Source: Paracoccus mutanolyticus (GTDB lineage: Bacteria; Pseudomonadota; Alphaproteobacteria; Rhodobacterales; Rhodobacteraceae). Taken from it: a stretch of 64,000 nt of DNA. The translations under genes and the position numbers were made by a program. This document shows positions 27,720 to 38,191 of the stretch, one piece after another (positions within the stretch are counted from its first letter, which is position 1; the number at the start of each line of letters is the position of its first letter). The stretch is from contig NZ_CP030239.1 in NCBI RefSeq assembly GCF_003285265.1, positions 496,001 to 560,000 on the forward strand. The letters are read 5' to 3'. A model generated the notes under the pieces. That model was not told the DNA's origin. It searched no databases and saw nothing but the letters and a program-made list of their open reading frames with translations.

Positions 27720-28895
27720 ATGACCGACAAGACCCAGGCCAGCGCCGCAGCCGCGGCCGATGCCATCGAAAGCGTGACCGCTGTGGTCCTGCCCGAGCCA
27801 CCCGCCGCCCCCACCCTGGCCGACGCGCCCCCGCCGGTGGCCGAGGAAATCCGCAAGCGCGTCGCCGAGATCGACATCCGCGACACCGCCTCGATCGTGC
27901 ATTTCGGCGCCCGCGCGCAGAACGAGTTGCAGGAAATCAGCCAGGCCATGCTGGCGGACGTCAAGAACAAGGACGTCGGCCCCGCCGGCGAGTCGCTGCG
28001 CGAGATCGTGACCACGATCCGCGGCTTTTCGGTCAGCGAACTGGACGTGCGCCGCGAACGCAGCCTGTGGGAACGGTTGACCGGCCGGGCCGCGCCCTTT
28101 GCCAAGTTCGTGGCCAATTACGAACAGGTCCAGACCCAGATCGACCGCATCACGGCGGACCTGGACGCCCACCAGCACCGGCTGCTGAAGGACATCAAGT
28201 CGCTCGACCTGCTGTATGAACGCACCCTGGCCTTTTACGACGAACTGGCGCTTTACATCGCCGCCGGAGAGGAAAAGCTCGCCCAGATCGACCGCGAGGA
28301 GGTCCCGGCCAAGGAGGCCGCCGTCGCCGCCGCCGCCGAAGGCGACAAGGTCATGGCCGCGCAGGACCTGCGCGACCTGCGCTCGGCCCGCGACGACCTG
28401 GAACGGCGCGTCCACGACCTCAAGCTGACGCGGCAGGTCACGATGCAGTCCCTGCCCTCGATCCGGCTGGTGCAGGAAAACGACAAATCCCTGATCACTA
28501 AGATCAATTCGACACTGGTGAACACCGGCCGCTGTGGGAAACGCAGCTTGCGCAGGCCGTCACCATCCGCCGCAGCGCCGAGGCCGCCCGCGCGGTCAAG
28601 GAAGCCAACGACCTGACCAACGACCTGCTGCGGCGAACGCCCGCAACCTGCGCGAGGCGAATGCCACCATCCGCACCCAGGTCGAGCGCGGCGTCTTCGA
28701 CATCGAAAGCGTCAAGGCCGCCAACGCCGAACTGATCGCCACCATCGAGGACAGCCGCGCATCGCCAGCGAAGGCAAGGCACGCCGCGCCGCCGCCGAAC
28801 AAGACCTGCAGGCGATGGAAACCCAGCTCCGCAACACCCTCGCCTCGACCCGCGCGGGTCAGGACCGGGGCCAGATCCCGAACGCGACCCCGTGA
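27720..28895 (+). pseudogene. TelA-family toxic-anion/stress protein, about three frameshifts
   Basis: Member of the TelA/KlaA family linked to tellurite and antimicrobial-peptide resistance. After an Ala/Pro-rich N-terminus, the family core reads LREIVTTIRGFSVSELDVRR, ERLTGRAAPFAKFVANYEQV, RLLKDIKSLDLLYERTLAFY and VTMQSLPSIRLVQENDKSLI. The frame then shifts near 28,525, 28,630 and 28,755, but the remaining family sequence can be followed across frames (ETQLAQAVTIRRSAEAARAV, ERGVFDIESVKAANAELIAT, QAMETQLRNTLAS). The last frame ends PNATP at 28895. The stop overlaps the next GTG start, so the five genes to 33,339 look like one unit. Confidence 0.82.
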
Positions 28896-29917
28896 CCACG
28901 CCCCCTGCCCTTTTCCTGCGCCTTGCCTGCGCCGCGGCCCTTGCGGTGCTGGCGGCCTGCTCGACCGAACCCCGTCCCCGACACCGCGCCGCCAATCCAG
29001 GCCGCCGCCCCCCTGCCGCGCCCTGACCGGCCGCCGGTCGATCAGGCCGTGCTGCGCCGCGAACGCGCCGAACGCGCCCGCGCCGCCAATGCGACGGCCG
29101 CCCGCGCCGCCGAAACTCCGGCCAGCGCCAACATGCGCAGCTATCTGGCCGAGGTCGAACGCACCCTGGTCGCGCGCGGCAAGCTGCGCACCGACGACGG
29201 CAGCGACATCGCCCTGACGCCCGAGCGGCTGACCGAGGATTTCGTCCAGATCGCGCTGCACGACGAATACACCCGCCAGGGCGACAGCCTGGTGTCCCAA
29301 TCGACCCCGGCGCCGCTGCGCCGCTGGACCCAGCCGGTCGCCATCCGCGTCGAGTTCGGCGATTCCGTCGCCCCCGCCCAGCGCGACCGCGACCGCGCCG
29401 AAATCGCCGGCTATGCCGCCCGGCTTCAGGCAGCGACGGGCATTCCGTCGCGCTGACCGGCACCAGCGGCAACTTCATCGTGATGATCCTGTCCGAGGAC
29501 GAACGCCGCGCCGTCGGGCCGCGCCTGAACGTGCTGGTTCCCGGCATCCCCGCCAGCGACGTGCGCGCGCTCAGCGAACTGTCGCCGCAGAACTATTGCA
29601 CGGTCTTTGCCTATTCGCGCGGCGCGTCGCCGACCTATGCCCAGGCCGTCGCGCTGATCCGGTCCGAGACCCCGCCCCGCCTGCGCCGGTCCTGCGTGCA
29701 CGAGGAGCTGGCCCAGGGGCTGGGGCTGGCCAACGACAGCCGGCAGGTCCGCCCGTCGATCTTCAACGACGACGAGGAGTTCGCCTATCTGACCCTGCAT
29801 GACGAACTTTTGCTGAAGATCCTGTACGATTCGCGCCTGCGCCCCGGCATGACCGAGGCCGAGGCCCGCCCCATCGTCCTGCAGATCGCGCGCGAACTTC
29901 TGGCGACCAGCGCTTGA
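28892..29917 (+). CDS. DUF2927-domain lipoprotein, two frameshifts
   Basis: Starts with GTG overlapping the telA stop (GTGA). The N-terminus LACAAALAVLAACSTEP is a lipoprotein signal with a lipobox LAAC. After a break near 28,980 the protein reads SANMRSYLAEVERTLVARGK, FVQIALHDEYTRQGDSLVSQ and PVAIRVEFGDSVAPAQRDRD. After a second break near 29,440 it gives MILSEDERRAVGPRLNVLVP, QNYCTVFAYSRGASPTYAQA and the HEELAQGLGL segment typical of DUF2927. The HEELAQ helix resembles a zinc-peptidase-like motif, but enzymatic activity is unproven. It probably sits in the periplasm attached to a membrane. Confidence 0.8.
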
Positions 29918-29978
29918 CGCCGGCGCCGGGGGCGGCACTATCCTTGGCAGGTAGCGCAAACGTGCGAAAGGCAGGCCC

Positions 29979-31117
29979 ATGTCCCTGTTCGACATCCTCG
30001 GCGGCGAGTTCATCGACATCATCGAATGGACCGACGACTCGCGCGACACGATGGTTTACCGCTTTCCGACCGTGGGCCGGGCGATCAAATACGGCGCCAA
30101 GCTGACCGTGCGCGAAGGTCAGGCGGCCGTCTTCATCCACGAGGGCCAACTGGCCGACGTGTTCCAGCCCGGTCTTTACATGCTGGAAACCAACAACATG
30201 CCGGTGCTGACCCGGCTGCAGCATTGGGACCACGGCTTTCGCAGCCCGTTCAAGTCCGAGATCTATTTCGTCAACACGACGCGCTTCAATGACCTGAAAT
30301 GGGGCACCAAGAACCCGGTCATCGCGCGCGATCCCGAATTCGGCCCGGTCCGCATCCGCGCCTTCGGCACCTACTCCATGCGCGTGACCGATCCCGGCAG
30401 GTTCATGACGGAGATCGTCGGCACCGATGGCGAATTCACCCGCGACGAGATCAGCTTCCAGCTGCGCAACGCATCGTGCAGGAGTTCTCGCGCATGATCG
30501 CCGCGTCGGGCATCCCGGTTCTGGACATGGCGGCGAACACCGGCCACTTCGGCCAGTTGGTCGCCAAGGCGATCGGCCCCGGTCGCCGAATACGGCCTGA
30601 CCATCCCCGTTCTATATCGAGAACATCAGCCTGCCCGACGAGGTCGAAAAGATGCTCGACAAGCGCACCTCGATGGGAATCGTGGGCGATCTGGACCGCT
30701 TTGGCCAATATGCCGCGTCCGAGGCGGTGCTGAACGCCTCGAACCAGCCGGGCGGCATGGGCGCGGGGATGGGCGCGGGCATCGGCGCCGGGCTGGGCGC
30801 GGGCCTGGGCGCCGCCATGGCGGGACGCAGCGGCCCCGGGGCGCGATCCCGCAGGCAGCGCCGCAACCCGCAGCGCCGCCGCCGGTCCAGCACCGCCGCC
30901 GCTTCGGCCCGAAACCCTGTGGCACGTCGCGCTGGACGGCCAGGCGCAGGGGCCCAACGGCCGCGCGGCCATGTCCCGGCTGGCGCAGGACGGGCGGCTT
31001 TCGGGCGACACGCTGGTCTGGACGCCGGGACAGGACGGCTGGAAACCGGCCCGCGACATCGCCGAACTGGCCCCGCTTCTCGCCCCCGCGCCGCCCCCGC
31101 TTCCGGACGCGGGATAA
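29979..31117 (+). CDS. SPFH-domain (virion-core-type, YdjI-like) protein with C-terminal GYF-like domain, frameshifted
   Basis: The SPFH domain reads MSLFDILGGEFIDIIEWTDD, VREGQAAVFIHEGQLADVFQ, LETNNMPVLTRLQHWDHGFR and FGTYSMRVTDPGRFMTEIVG. Breaks near 30,470, 30,590 and 30,614 interrupt a continuing match (EVEKMLDKRTSMGIVGDLDR). A Gly/Met-rich linker follows (GMGAGMGAGIGAGLGAG), and, in another frame, a GYF_2-type end: WHVALDGQAQGPNGRAAMSR, SGDTLVWTPGQDGWKPARDI. Related Bacillus subtilis YdjI binds PspA at stressed membranes. Role in envelope stress is inference. Ribosome site GAAAGGCAGGCCC precedes the ATG. Confidence 0.8.
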
Positions 31118-31126
31118 GCGCGGGCG

Positions 31127-32422
31127 ATGCCGACGCCCCCTTCGGAATACCGCTATCCTTGCGAAAACTGCGGGGCGAGTCTGCAATTCTCGCCCGGAGA
31201 GCAGCGCCTGGTCTGTCCCTATTGCGGACATGAACAGCAGATCGGCCCGGGTCCGGCCCGCGCGCCCTCGCGCCAAGGCGCGGGCGGCCCCTGGGGCGAG
31301 GCCGCGATCCTGGCCGACCCCTCGACCGGGCGGGCGATCCAGTGGGATGCCAGCCACAAGTCCGACCTGCCCGAGATCCCGCTGGAGCGCGGCCTGCGCT
31401 GGACCCGCCAGCGACCTGACCGAAACGGTCCGCACCTGTCCTGCCCGAACTGCGGCGCCAAGGTGGAGATCACCAGCGACCGCCACGCCTCGGCCTGCCC
31501 CTTCTGCGCAACGCCGGTCGTCACCGACACCGGCGCCACGCGCCAGATCAAGCCTCAGGGCGTGCTGCCCTTTGTCATCACCGAAGCCCAGGCCAAGGCC
31601 GCGCTGGAAAGCTGGCTTTCGGGATTGTGGTTCGCCCCGTCGGGTCTGACCGCCTATGCCCGGCGCGGCAAACGGATGAGCGGCATCTATTCCCCGTTCT
31701 GGACCTTCGACGCCGACACCACCTCGGCCTATGCCGGCGCGCGGGGCGACTGGTATTACGAAACCGTCTGGGTCACGCGCGAGATGAACGGCCAGCGCCA
31801 GCAGGTCGCCCAGCAGGTCCGCCGCACCCGCTGGACGCCGGTCTCTGGCCGGGTCTCGCGCAACTTCGACGATGTGCTGGTGCTGGCCGCCGCCTCGCTG
31901 CCGCGCCGGATCACCGATGCTCTGGCGCCTTGGGACCTGTCGCATCTGGTGCCCTATACGCCCGAATACCTGGCCGGCTTTCTGGCCGAGGGCTATACGA
32001 TCCCGCTGGCCTCGGGGCACGAGATCGCGCGCCAGGAAATGCCGGGGTGATCGCGATGGACGTGCGCCGCGCCATCGGGCGGCAACGAACAGCAGATCGC
32101 CAGCATCCAGACCCGCCATGCGAACGAGACGTTCAAGCATGTCCTGCTGCCGGTCTGGACCGCCGCTTATCGCTACAACGGCAAAAGCTATCGCTTCGTC
32201 GTCAACGGCCAGTCCGGCCGGGTGCAGGGCGAACGGCCCTGGTCGGTCTGGAAGATCGCGCTGGCGGTGCTCCTGGCCCTGGCGGTGGTCCTGGGCCTGC
32301 TGTGGCTGAACGAACGTGGCGGCTATGTCCGGTTCGGCGCCGACACCCGGACGCCCGATATCATCGTCACAAACCGTTACGACAATCCGGACAACAGCGG
32401 ACCATTGGGGAGGCAACCGTGA
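31127..32422 (+). CDS. Zinc-ribbon membrane protein (YdjG-like), one or two frameshifts
   Basis: Contains two zinc ribbons: YPCENCGASLQFSPGEQRLV with CPYCGHEQQ, then LSCPNCGAKVEITSDRHASA with CPFCATPVV. They are followed by a soluble beta-rich region (MSGIYSPFWTFDADTTSAYA, DWYYETVWVTREMNGQR) and, after breaks near 32,047 and 32,080, LPVWTAAYRYNGKSYRFVVN and a single membrane helix, WKIALAVLLALAVVLGLLWL. Such proteins are often misnamed primosomal protein N' or helicase relatives; there is no helicase motif. With the preceding SPFH gene the pair resembles B. subtilis ydjG/ydjI. It ends in a GTGA overlap with the kinase gene. Confidence 0.78.
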
Positions 32423-33339
32423 TCCTGTGTGCAGGCGAATCGCTGATCGACATGGTGCCAGAGGCGGGCCGCTATCGCCCTCTGGCTGGCGGCGCGGTCT
32501 ATAACACCGCGATTGCCCTGGGGCGGTTGGGCGTGCCCACGGCCTATCTGTGGCCGATCTCGCGCGATGGGTTCGGCCAGGACCTGCTGCGGCCCCTGGC
32601 CGAGGCGGGGGTGGACACCACCCTTTGCCCGCGCAGCGACCGGCTGACCACGCTGGCCTTCGTCACCCTGACCGGGGGCGAGGCGCGCTATGCCTTTTAT
32701 GACGAGGGCTCGGCCGGGCGGATGCTGTCGCCCGCAGACCTGCCCGAGATCCCGCCCGAGGTTTCGGCCCTGTTCATCGGCGGCATCAGCCTGGTCCCCG
32801 ATCCCTGCGGGGCGGCAATCGAGGCGCTGGCCGAGCGGCTTGCCCCACGCGTGCCGGTGATACTGGACCCGAACATCCGCCCCTTCTTCATTCAGGATGA
32901 GGCCGCCTATCGCGCCCGGCTGGACCGACTGCTGGCGCTGGCGGACATCGTCAAGCTGTCGGCCGACGACCTCGACTGGCTGATGCCCGGCGCGCGCTTT
33001 GCCGAAGCGGCCAGGGCGCTTCTGGACAGGGGCGCGCAAGTCGTGCTGCAGACCGGCGGAGCCGAGGGGGCAACGGCCCACTCTCGCCATGCCCCGATCA
33101 GCGCGCCCGCCACGCGCGTCGAGGTGGCCGACACCATCGGCGCCGGCGACACGTTCAACGCAGGCGTGCTGGCAGCGCTGCATCGCGCGGGCGCGCTGAC
33201 CCGCAAGGGGATCGCATCCCTTGACCCCGAGACGCTGGGCCAGGCCCTGACCCTGGGCACCCGAGCCGCGGCGATCACCGTCTCGCGCCCCGGGGCCGAC
33301 CCGCCCTGGGCGCGGGAACTGGACGCCTTGCGCAGTTAG
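32419..33339 (+). CDS. PfkB-family carbohydrate kinase (fructokinase-like)
   Basis: A 306-residue ribokinase-family enzyme starting from GTG, VILCAGESLIDMVPEAGRYR. It has the N-terminal substrate signature PLAGGAVYNTAIALGRLGVP and the C-terminal catalytic signature DTIGAGDTFNAGVLAALHRA, in which GAGD supplies the catalytic aspartate. It phosphorylates a sugar, most likely fructose, using ATP in the cytoplasm. Its coupling to the zinc-ribbon gene may be accidental operon membership. The frame is intact, in contrast to the four genes upstream. Confidence 0.9.
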   Translation: MILCAGESLIDMVPEAGRYRPLAGGAVYNTAIALGRLGVPTAYLWPISRDGFGQDLLRPLAEAGVDTTLCPRSDRLTTLAFVTLTGGEARYAFYDEGSAGRMLSPADLPEIPPEVSALFIGGISLVPDPCGAAIEALAERLAPRVPVILDPNIRPFFIQDEAAYRARLDRLLALADIVKLSADDLDWLMPGARFAEAARALLDRGAQVVLQTGGAEGATAHSRHAPISAPATRVEVADTIGAGDTFNAGVLAALHRAGALTRKGIASLDPETLGQALTLGTRAAAITVSRPGADPPWARELDALRS

Positions 33340-33345
33340 GCAAAA

Positions 33346-33410
33346 GGGGGCTCTGCCCCCGTCGCGTGCCGCGACTCCCCCAGGGGTATTTCGGCAACAA
33401 GGAAGCGCTA
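33346..33410 (+). repeat. Intergenic GGGGGCTCTGCCCCC element
   Basis: Between the convergent kinase and hflX genes lies the perfect hairpin GGGGGC-TCT-GCCCCC, then GTCGCG-TGC-CGCGAC and CTCCCCCAGGGGTATTTCGG. This word pattern recalls small intergenic elements common in Rhodobacteraceae. The first hairpin may end the kinase transcript. A similar GGGGCAGAGCCCC core occurs at 23145-23157. Confidence 0.45.
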
Positions 33411-33509
33411 AGGCGCCAAAGGACGGCAGCGGCGGGTCGGCGCGCAACATCTGTCATTCACCGTTTTTCAAATACCCATGCGACCGGGCGATCGGCGCTG
33501 TGGCCGAGG

Positions 33510-34817
33510 TCAGAGCGCCTCGTAGGCCGCCTTCTGCCGCGCGGTCCAGCGCACCAGCAGGCGCACGCCCTTGTCGCCCATTTCCTCGGAGGCCACGATA
33601 CCCTGGCGGTGCAGCCAGGCGCGGCGGCGGCCGTCGTCGGAGGGCAGGATCAGCACGGCCTCGTCCCGCGGTTCGTCCAGGACCTCGGCCAGGCGGGTTT
33701 CGACGGCCAGCAGCAGGTCCTCGAGCCCCTCGCCCGACAGCGCCGAGATCGCCTGCACCCCTTCGGTCCGCGCATCGTGCCGGCGCAGGGCCGAGCGGGT
33801 TTCGCCGGAAAGCGCGTCGATCTTGTTCCAGACCTCGATCAGCGGCACGTCCTCCTCGACGCCCAGCGATTCCAGGATCTCGCCGACATCGCCGGCCTGC
33901 TCCTCGGTCTCGGGGTGCGAGATGTCGCGGACATGCAGGATCAGGTCGGCCGCCAGCACCTCTTCCAGCGTGGCGCGGAAGGCGGCGACCAGCTCATGGG
34001 GCAGGTCGCTGATGAAGCCCACGGTGTCCGACAGGATCACCCGGCGCCCGCCCGGCAGCACCATCTGGCGCATGGTCGGGTCGAGCGTGGCGAACAACTG
34101 GTCCCTGGCCATGACCTCGGCCCCGGTCAGCCGGTTGAACAGCGTGGATTTGCCGGCGTTGGTGTAGCCCACCAGCGCCACGATCGGATAGGGCACCTTG
34201 GCGCGGGCCTTGCGGTGCAATTCGCGCGTCTTGACCACCCGTTCCAGTTGCCGGCGCAGGCGGATCACCTGTTCGTCGATGGCGCGGCGGTCGGCCTCGA
34301 TCTGGGTCTCGCCGGGGCCGCCGACGAAGCCAAGCCCGCCGCGCTGGCGTTCGAGGTGCGTCCAGGCCCGGACCAGCCGCGTGCGCTGATAGGCCAGAGC
34401 GGCCAGTTCGACCTGCAGCACGCCTTCGCGCGTCTGCGCGCGGTCGGCGAAGATTTCCAGGATCAGCCCGGTCCGGTCCAGGATCTTGACGTCCCATTCC
34501 TTTTCCAGGTTGCGCTGCTGCACGGGTGTCACCGGCCCGTCGATCAGCACCAGCTCCGCCCCCTCGCCCTCGGCGGCGGCCTTGATGTGCTGGCCGATCT
34601 CCTCGCGCTTGCCCTTGGAAAACAGCATGCCGGGGTCGGGGTTGCGCAGGCGGGCCACCTCGGCCCCGGTCACGTCGATGGCGGGCAGCGCATGAGCCAG
34701 GGCTACGGCTTCCTCAAGCGCCAGTTCCGGGGACCGGCGCGTGCGGGCGTTGCCCAGGTCCGGGTGGATCACATAGGCCCGCGTCGGGCGGTCCCGCGTT
34801 TCCGTGGTTTCGGCCAA
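33510..34817 (-). CDS. hflX: GTPase HflX
   Basis: Ribosome-associated GTPase that splits or rescues stalled 70S ribosomes. It has 435 residues. The N-terminal HflX domain contains GKREEIGQHIKAA and ILDRTGLILEIFADRAQTRE, with GFVGGPGETQIEADRR. The G domain has GYTNAGKSTLFNRL (G1), DTVGFISDLPHELVAAFRAT (G3) and NKID (G4). The start is a TTG placed immediately after the hfq stop codon (TGATTG), with AGGA upstream inside hfq, so translation is coupled. The hfq-hflX order is widely conserved. Confidence 0.95.
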   Translation of the reverse strand: MAETTETRDRPTRAYVIHPDLGNARTRRSPELALEEAVALAHALPAIDVTGAEVARLRNPDPGMLFSKGKREEIGQHIKAAAEGEGAELVLIDGPVTPVQQRNLEKEWDVKILDRTGLILEIFADRAQTREGVLQVELAALAYQRTRLVRAWTHLERQRGGLGFVGGPGETQIEADRRAIDEQVIRLRRQLERVVKTRELHRKARAKVPYPIVALVGYTNAGKSTLFNRLTGAEVMARDQLFATLDPTMRQMVLPGGRRVILSDTVGFISDLPHELVAAFRATLEEVLAADLILHVRDISHPETEEQAGDVGEILESLGVEEDVPLIEVWNKIDALSGETRSALRRHDARTEGVQAISALSGEGLEDLLLAVETRLAEVLDEPRDEAVLILPSDDGRRRAWLHRQGIVASEEMGDKGVRLLVRWTARQKAAYEAL

Positions 34818-35051
34818 TCAGTCCTCGCCTTCGTAAAGGCTGATCGGCTGGCCCGGCATGATGGTCGAGATCGCGTGCTTGTAGACCAGCTGCGACTGGC
34901 CGTCGCGGCGCAACAGCACGCAGAAATTGTCGAACCAGGTGATCACGCCCTGCAGTTTCACGCCGTTGATAAGAAAGATCGTCACCGGAACCTTGCCCTT
35001 GCGGACGTGGTTCAGAAAAGCGTCCTGAAGATTCTGTTTGTCGCCGGCCAT
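34818..35051 (-). CDS. hfq: RNA chaperone Hfq
   Basis: Sm-like hexameric protein that pairs small RNAs with mRNAs. It has 77 residues: [20 protein letters not shown], the Sm1 motif [20 protein letters not shown] and the Sm2 motif [13 protein letters not shown] (YKHAIS) are intact. The ATG at 35051 is chosen; an in-frame codon at 35084 would add a charged, atypical N-terminus. The short acidic tail (LYEGED) is typical of alphaproteobacterial Hfq. It lies downstream of trkH and the ntr genes. Confidence 0.96.
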
Positions 35052-35155
35052 TCGATGCACCTTGTTCTTATCGCGGGTTTTCAAGACTTAGGCGAGCGGA
35101 CAGGCGCATGCAAGCCGATGATCGGCCAAGCCGCGGAGGCGTGGCATCCGTCCCA

Positions 35156-36777
35156 CTATCGCCGCCAGTATTCGGGCGACAGCAGCGCCAGGATGGCCAG
35201 CGTCTCGACCCGGCCGGCGATCATGGCGCCGGCCAGGATCGCCTTGGTCAGTCCGGGCAGGCCGGCCCACCCCTCCCACGGCGCGCCGGCAAGGCCGGCC
35301 GAGCCCTGGAAGGTCGGCACCATCGGGATCGCGCCGGCCAGGGGCCCGGTGTTGGTCAGCGCGGCGATCGACAGGATGGTGGCGCTGTCGAACTCGATCC
35401 CCTGCAGCGAGATCAGCATGATGACCACCGCGATCGAGCTTGCGAACAGCATGAAGAAGATGAAGGCCAGATAGGCGCCCTCGTTGCGCAGGCGTCGCGC
35501 CATCAGCCCGCCGCCCCCGACCGAGTTCGGATGCACGATCTTTTCCAGCTCGCGCTGGGAATGGCGGGCCAGGGCATAGACCCTGAGCAGCTTGACGCCG
35601 CCGGCCGTGGTCGCGACCCCGCCCCCCATCATCGCAAGCCCCGCCAGGATCAGCCCGGGCGAGCTGAGCCCCGACCAGTTGCGCGCGCCCTGCCATTCGA
35701 CCGAGTTCCAGCCCGTCGTCGTCAGATAGCTGAGCCCGTTGAAGATGCCGCCCCAGGCCGCCGACAGCGCATTGTCCAGCGTTTCCAGCACCCCCCGGGC
35801 GCCGGTCGGCGACACGCCGATGGCGCCCAGGAAATGGCGCGCGAACAGCGTCAGCGCGACCAGCAGCACCATGCCGGCGGCGATGCGCAGTTCGGGGTCG
35901 CCGGTCCAGCTTTGCGCGGTCTTCAGTTCCATCCCCCCCGGCCAGAACCGCCGCGACAGGGCCGGGATCAGGAACAGGAAGATCACCGCCTCGCCTGCGA
36001 TGCCGCTGGACTGGACGGCGGGGCCGCCCACCGGGCTGATGCCGCTGGTCGACAGCGTACCCATGGCGCGCGTCAGGCGACCAGGCCCGATTCCCCCAGC
36101 ATCAGCAGCAACACCCACATGGCCAGCGTCAGCCCGGCATAGATCGGAAAGACCTGCCAGAACGACCGGACGGCGCGGCTGACCGGGTCGATCAGCTCCG
36201 TCTGGAAGGCGGGTGCCGACAGGTGGGTGACCAAGGGCGACATGTCGGCCGAGCGCGGCAGGCGCTGGAAATGCTCGCGCCGGCCATAGGGCGAGGACAT
36301 GATCTCGAACCCGCCGACCCGCAGGGGGGCCAGCAGGGCGACGGCGGCGACCAGGATGAACAGCCCGCCCAGCCAGCCGACCAGCGCCCGCCACAGGTGC
36401 AGCGGCGCGGGCAGCAGCTCGGCCGCGTAAAGCGAGGCGCCCGTGGTGGTCAGGCACGAGATCATCTCCCACCAGGCGTTGAAGAAGCCGGTGTCGGGCA
36501 GGGACAGCACGAAAGGCACGGCCATCATCGCCGGCAGCACCGTCATCGCCCCCAGCATGGTCAGCAGGACGCTGCGCGGCCGCGACTGGTCGGGCCGGTC
36601 GGCGGTGGCCAGCGCGACGATCCCGGCCAGGATCAGGAACAGCCCCGCGCAGCCCAGGAAATCCGCGCCGATCCCGTGCTGTTCCAGCGCATGGGCGTAA
36701 AGCCCAGGGACCAGCATCGCCAGCGCCGCGAAACCGGCCAGGATCACCAGCAAGGGCAGGCGCAGCAGCAGGCCCAT
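35156..36777 (-). CDS. trkH: Trk-type potassium uptake protein TrkH, one frameshift
   Basis: Potassium-translocating membrane subunit with about ten hydrophobic segments. The selectivity-filter-like pore loops are visible: MISCLTTTGASLYA, AMGTLSTSGISPVGGPAVQS, LSYLTTTGWNSVEW and SIAALTNTGPLAGAI. The first frame ends at 36073 after LGESGLVA; the next residues should be LTRAMGTLS, so one C is missing from a CCC run near 36,075. Full length is about 540 residues. It follows trkA, which regulates it, after 12 bases. Confidence 0.92.
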
Positions 36778-36789
36778 CCCGCGCGCGCC

Positions 36790-38163
36790 TTAGAAGAAGT
36801 CGATCGAGACCTGCAACAGGCGCTCGACCTCGGGGATATCGGCGGCAAGGGCAAAGATCACGATGATGTCGCCCTCTTCGATGCGCAGATCGCCGGTGGG
36901 CTTGACCACGCGCTCGCCCTTCTGGACGGCGCCCAGAAGCGCGCCGCCGGGAAACTCGATGTCGCGGATCGGCCGCCCGGCCAGGGGCGAGGTCGACAGC
37001 ACCTGCGCCTCGATCACCTCGGCCTCGGCATCGCCCACCGAATAGATGTCGCGCACCCGCCCGTGCCGGATGTGGCGCAGGATGGTCGAGACGGTGCTGG
37101 CACGCGGGTTGATGAAGGCGTCGATGTCCAGGGGCTCCATCAGCGACATCAGCGTCGGATCGTTCACCAGCGAGATGACCAGCCCTGCCCCCGCCTGCTT
37201 GGCGCGCACGGCGGCCAGGATGTTGGTCTTGTCGTCGTCGGTGATCGCCAGGACCGCATCGGCGCGCGGCACGGCGGCTTCCTCCAGCAGTTCGGCCGAA
37301 AGCCCGTCGCCATGCAGGACGATGGTGCGATTCAGCGCATCGGCGGCGTCCTCGGCCCGTTCGCGGTTGCGCTCGATCAGCTTCAGCCGCACCCGCTCGG
37401 GCCGGGCCTCCAGCGCTTGGGCCACGGCAAGGCCCACGTTGCCGGCGCCGATGATGACGACGCTTTCCTGCTCTTCAGCGCTTGCCAAAGATCTCGGCGT
37501 GCGGCGCACGTCCTCGGTCAGGGTAAAGACATAGACCTGGTCGCCGTCGAACAGCTGGTCGCCCGGTTCGGGCGCGAACAGCCGGCCGCCGCGCCGCACC
37601 CCGGCGACGATGGCCGAAAGGCTGGAGAACATCTCGTTCAACTGGCGCAGCGGGGTGTTCAGCACCGGGCTGTCGAGATCCAGCGAGATGCCCAGAAGCT
37701 GCAGCCGCCCGGTCAGGAAGGTCTCGGCGTCGAAGGTCGAGGGCGCCGAAAGCCGCTGCAGGGCCGAGCGCGCCACCTCGCGTTCGGGGCTGATGACCAC
37801 GTCGATGGGCAGGTGGTCGGTGCGGTAGAGGTCCGACCAGATCGCGTCCAGATAGGCCGGGGAACGCAGCCGCGCGATCTTTCTGGGCACCTGAAAGACG
37901 GAATGGGCCACCTGGCAGGTGACCATGTTCACCTCGTCCGAATGGGTCGCGGCGATGATCAGGTCGGCGTCGCGCGCGCCTGCCCGATCCAGCACGTCGG
38001 GATGGCTGGCAAAGCCCGTGACCCCCTGGACGTCCAGCGCGTCGGTCGCCCTTCGGATCAGTTCGGCATTGGTGTCGATGACGGTCACGTCATTGCGTTC
38101 GCCCGACAGATGGCGCGCGATATGCCAGCCGACCTGCCCCGCCCCGCAGATGATGATCTTCAT
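36790..38163 (-). CDS. trkA: Trk system potassium transporter regulatory subunit TrkA
   Basis: Cytoplasmic nucleotide-binding regulator of Trk potassium uptake. It has 457 residues as two RCK halves. The first Rossmann fold begins MKIIICGAGQVGWHIARHLS, and the second contains VVIIGAGNVGLAVAQALEAR. Each is followed by a TrkA_C domain (LGISLDLDSPVLNTPLRQLN and VLSTSPLAGRPIRDIEFPGG). The frame is intact. It lies between ntrX and trkH, an arrangement conserved in alphaproteobacteria. Confidence 0.96.
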   Translation of the reverse strand: MKIIICGAGQVGWHIARHLSGERNDVTVIDTNAELIRRATDALDVQGVTGFASHPDVLDRAGARDADLIIAATHSDEVNMVTCQVAHSVFQVPRKIARLRSPAYLDAIWSDLYRTDHLPIDVVISPEREVARSALQRLSAPSTFDAETFLTGRLQLLGISLDLDSPVLNTPLRQLNEMFSSLSAIVAGVRRGGRLFAPEPGDQLFDGDQVYVFTLTEDVRRTPRSLASAEEQESVVIIGAGNVGLAVAQALEARPERVRLKLIERNRERAEDAADALNRTIVLHGDGLSAELLEEAAVPRADAVLAITDDDKTNILAAVRAKQAGAGLVISLVNDPTLMSLMEPLDIDAFINPRASTVSTILRHIRHGRVRDIYSVGDAEAEVIEAQVLSTSPLAGRPIRDIEFPGGALLGAVQKGERVVKPTGDLRIEEGDIIVIFALAADIPEVERLLQVSIDFF

Positions 38164-38191
38164 GTCCGTCCCGGTTCCTGCCCCTGGTGAA

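Noticed and set aside
31127-32422. Primosomal protein N' or helicase
   Set aside because: Only zinc ribbons are shared; there are no helicase motifs and a membrane helix is present.
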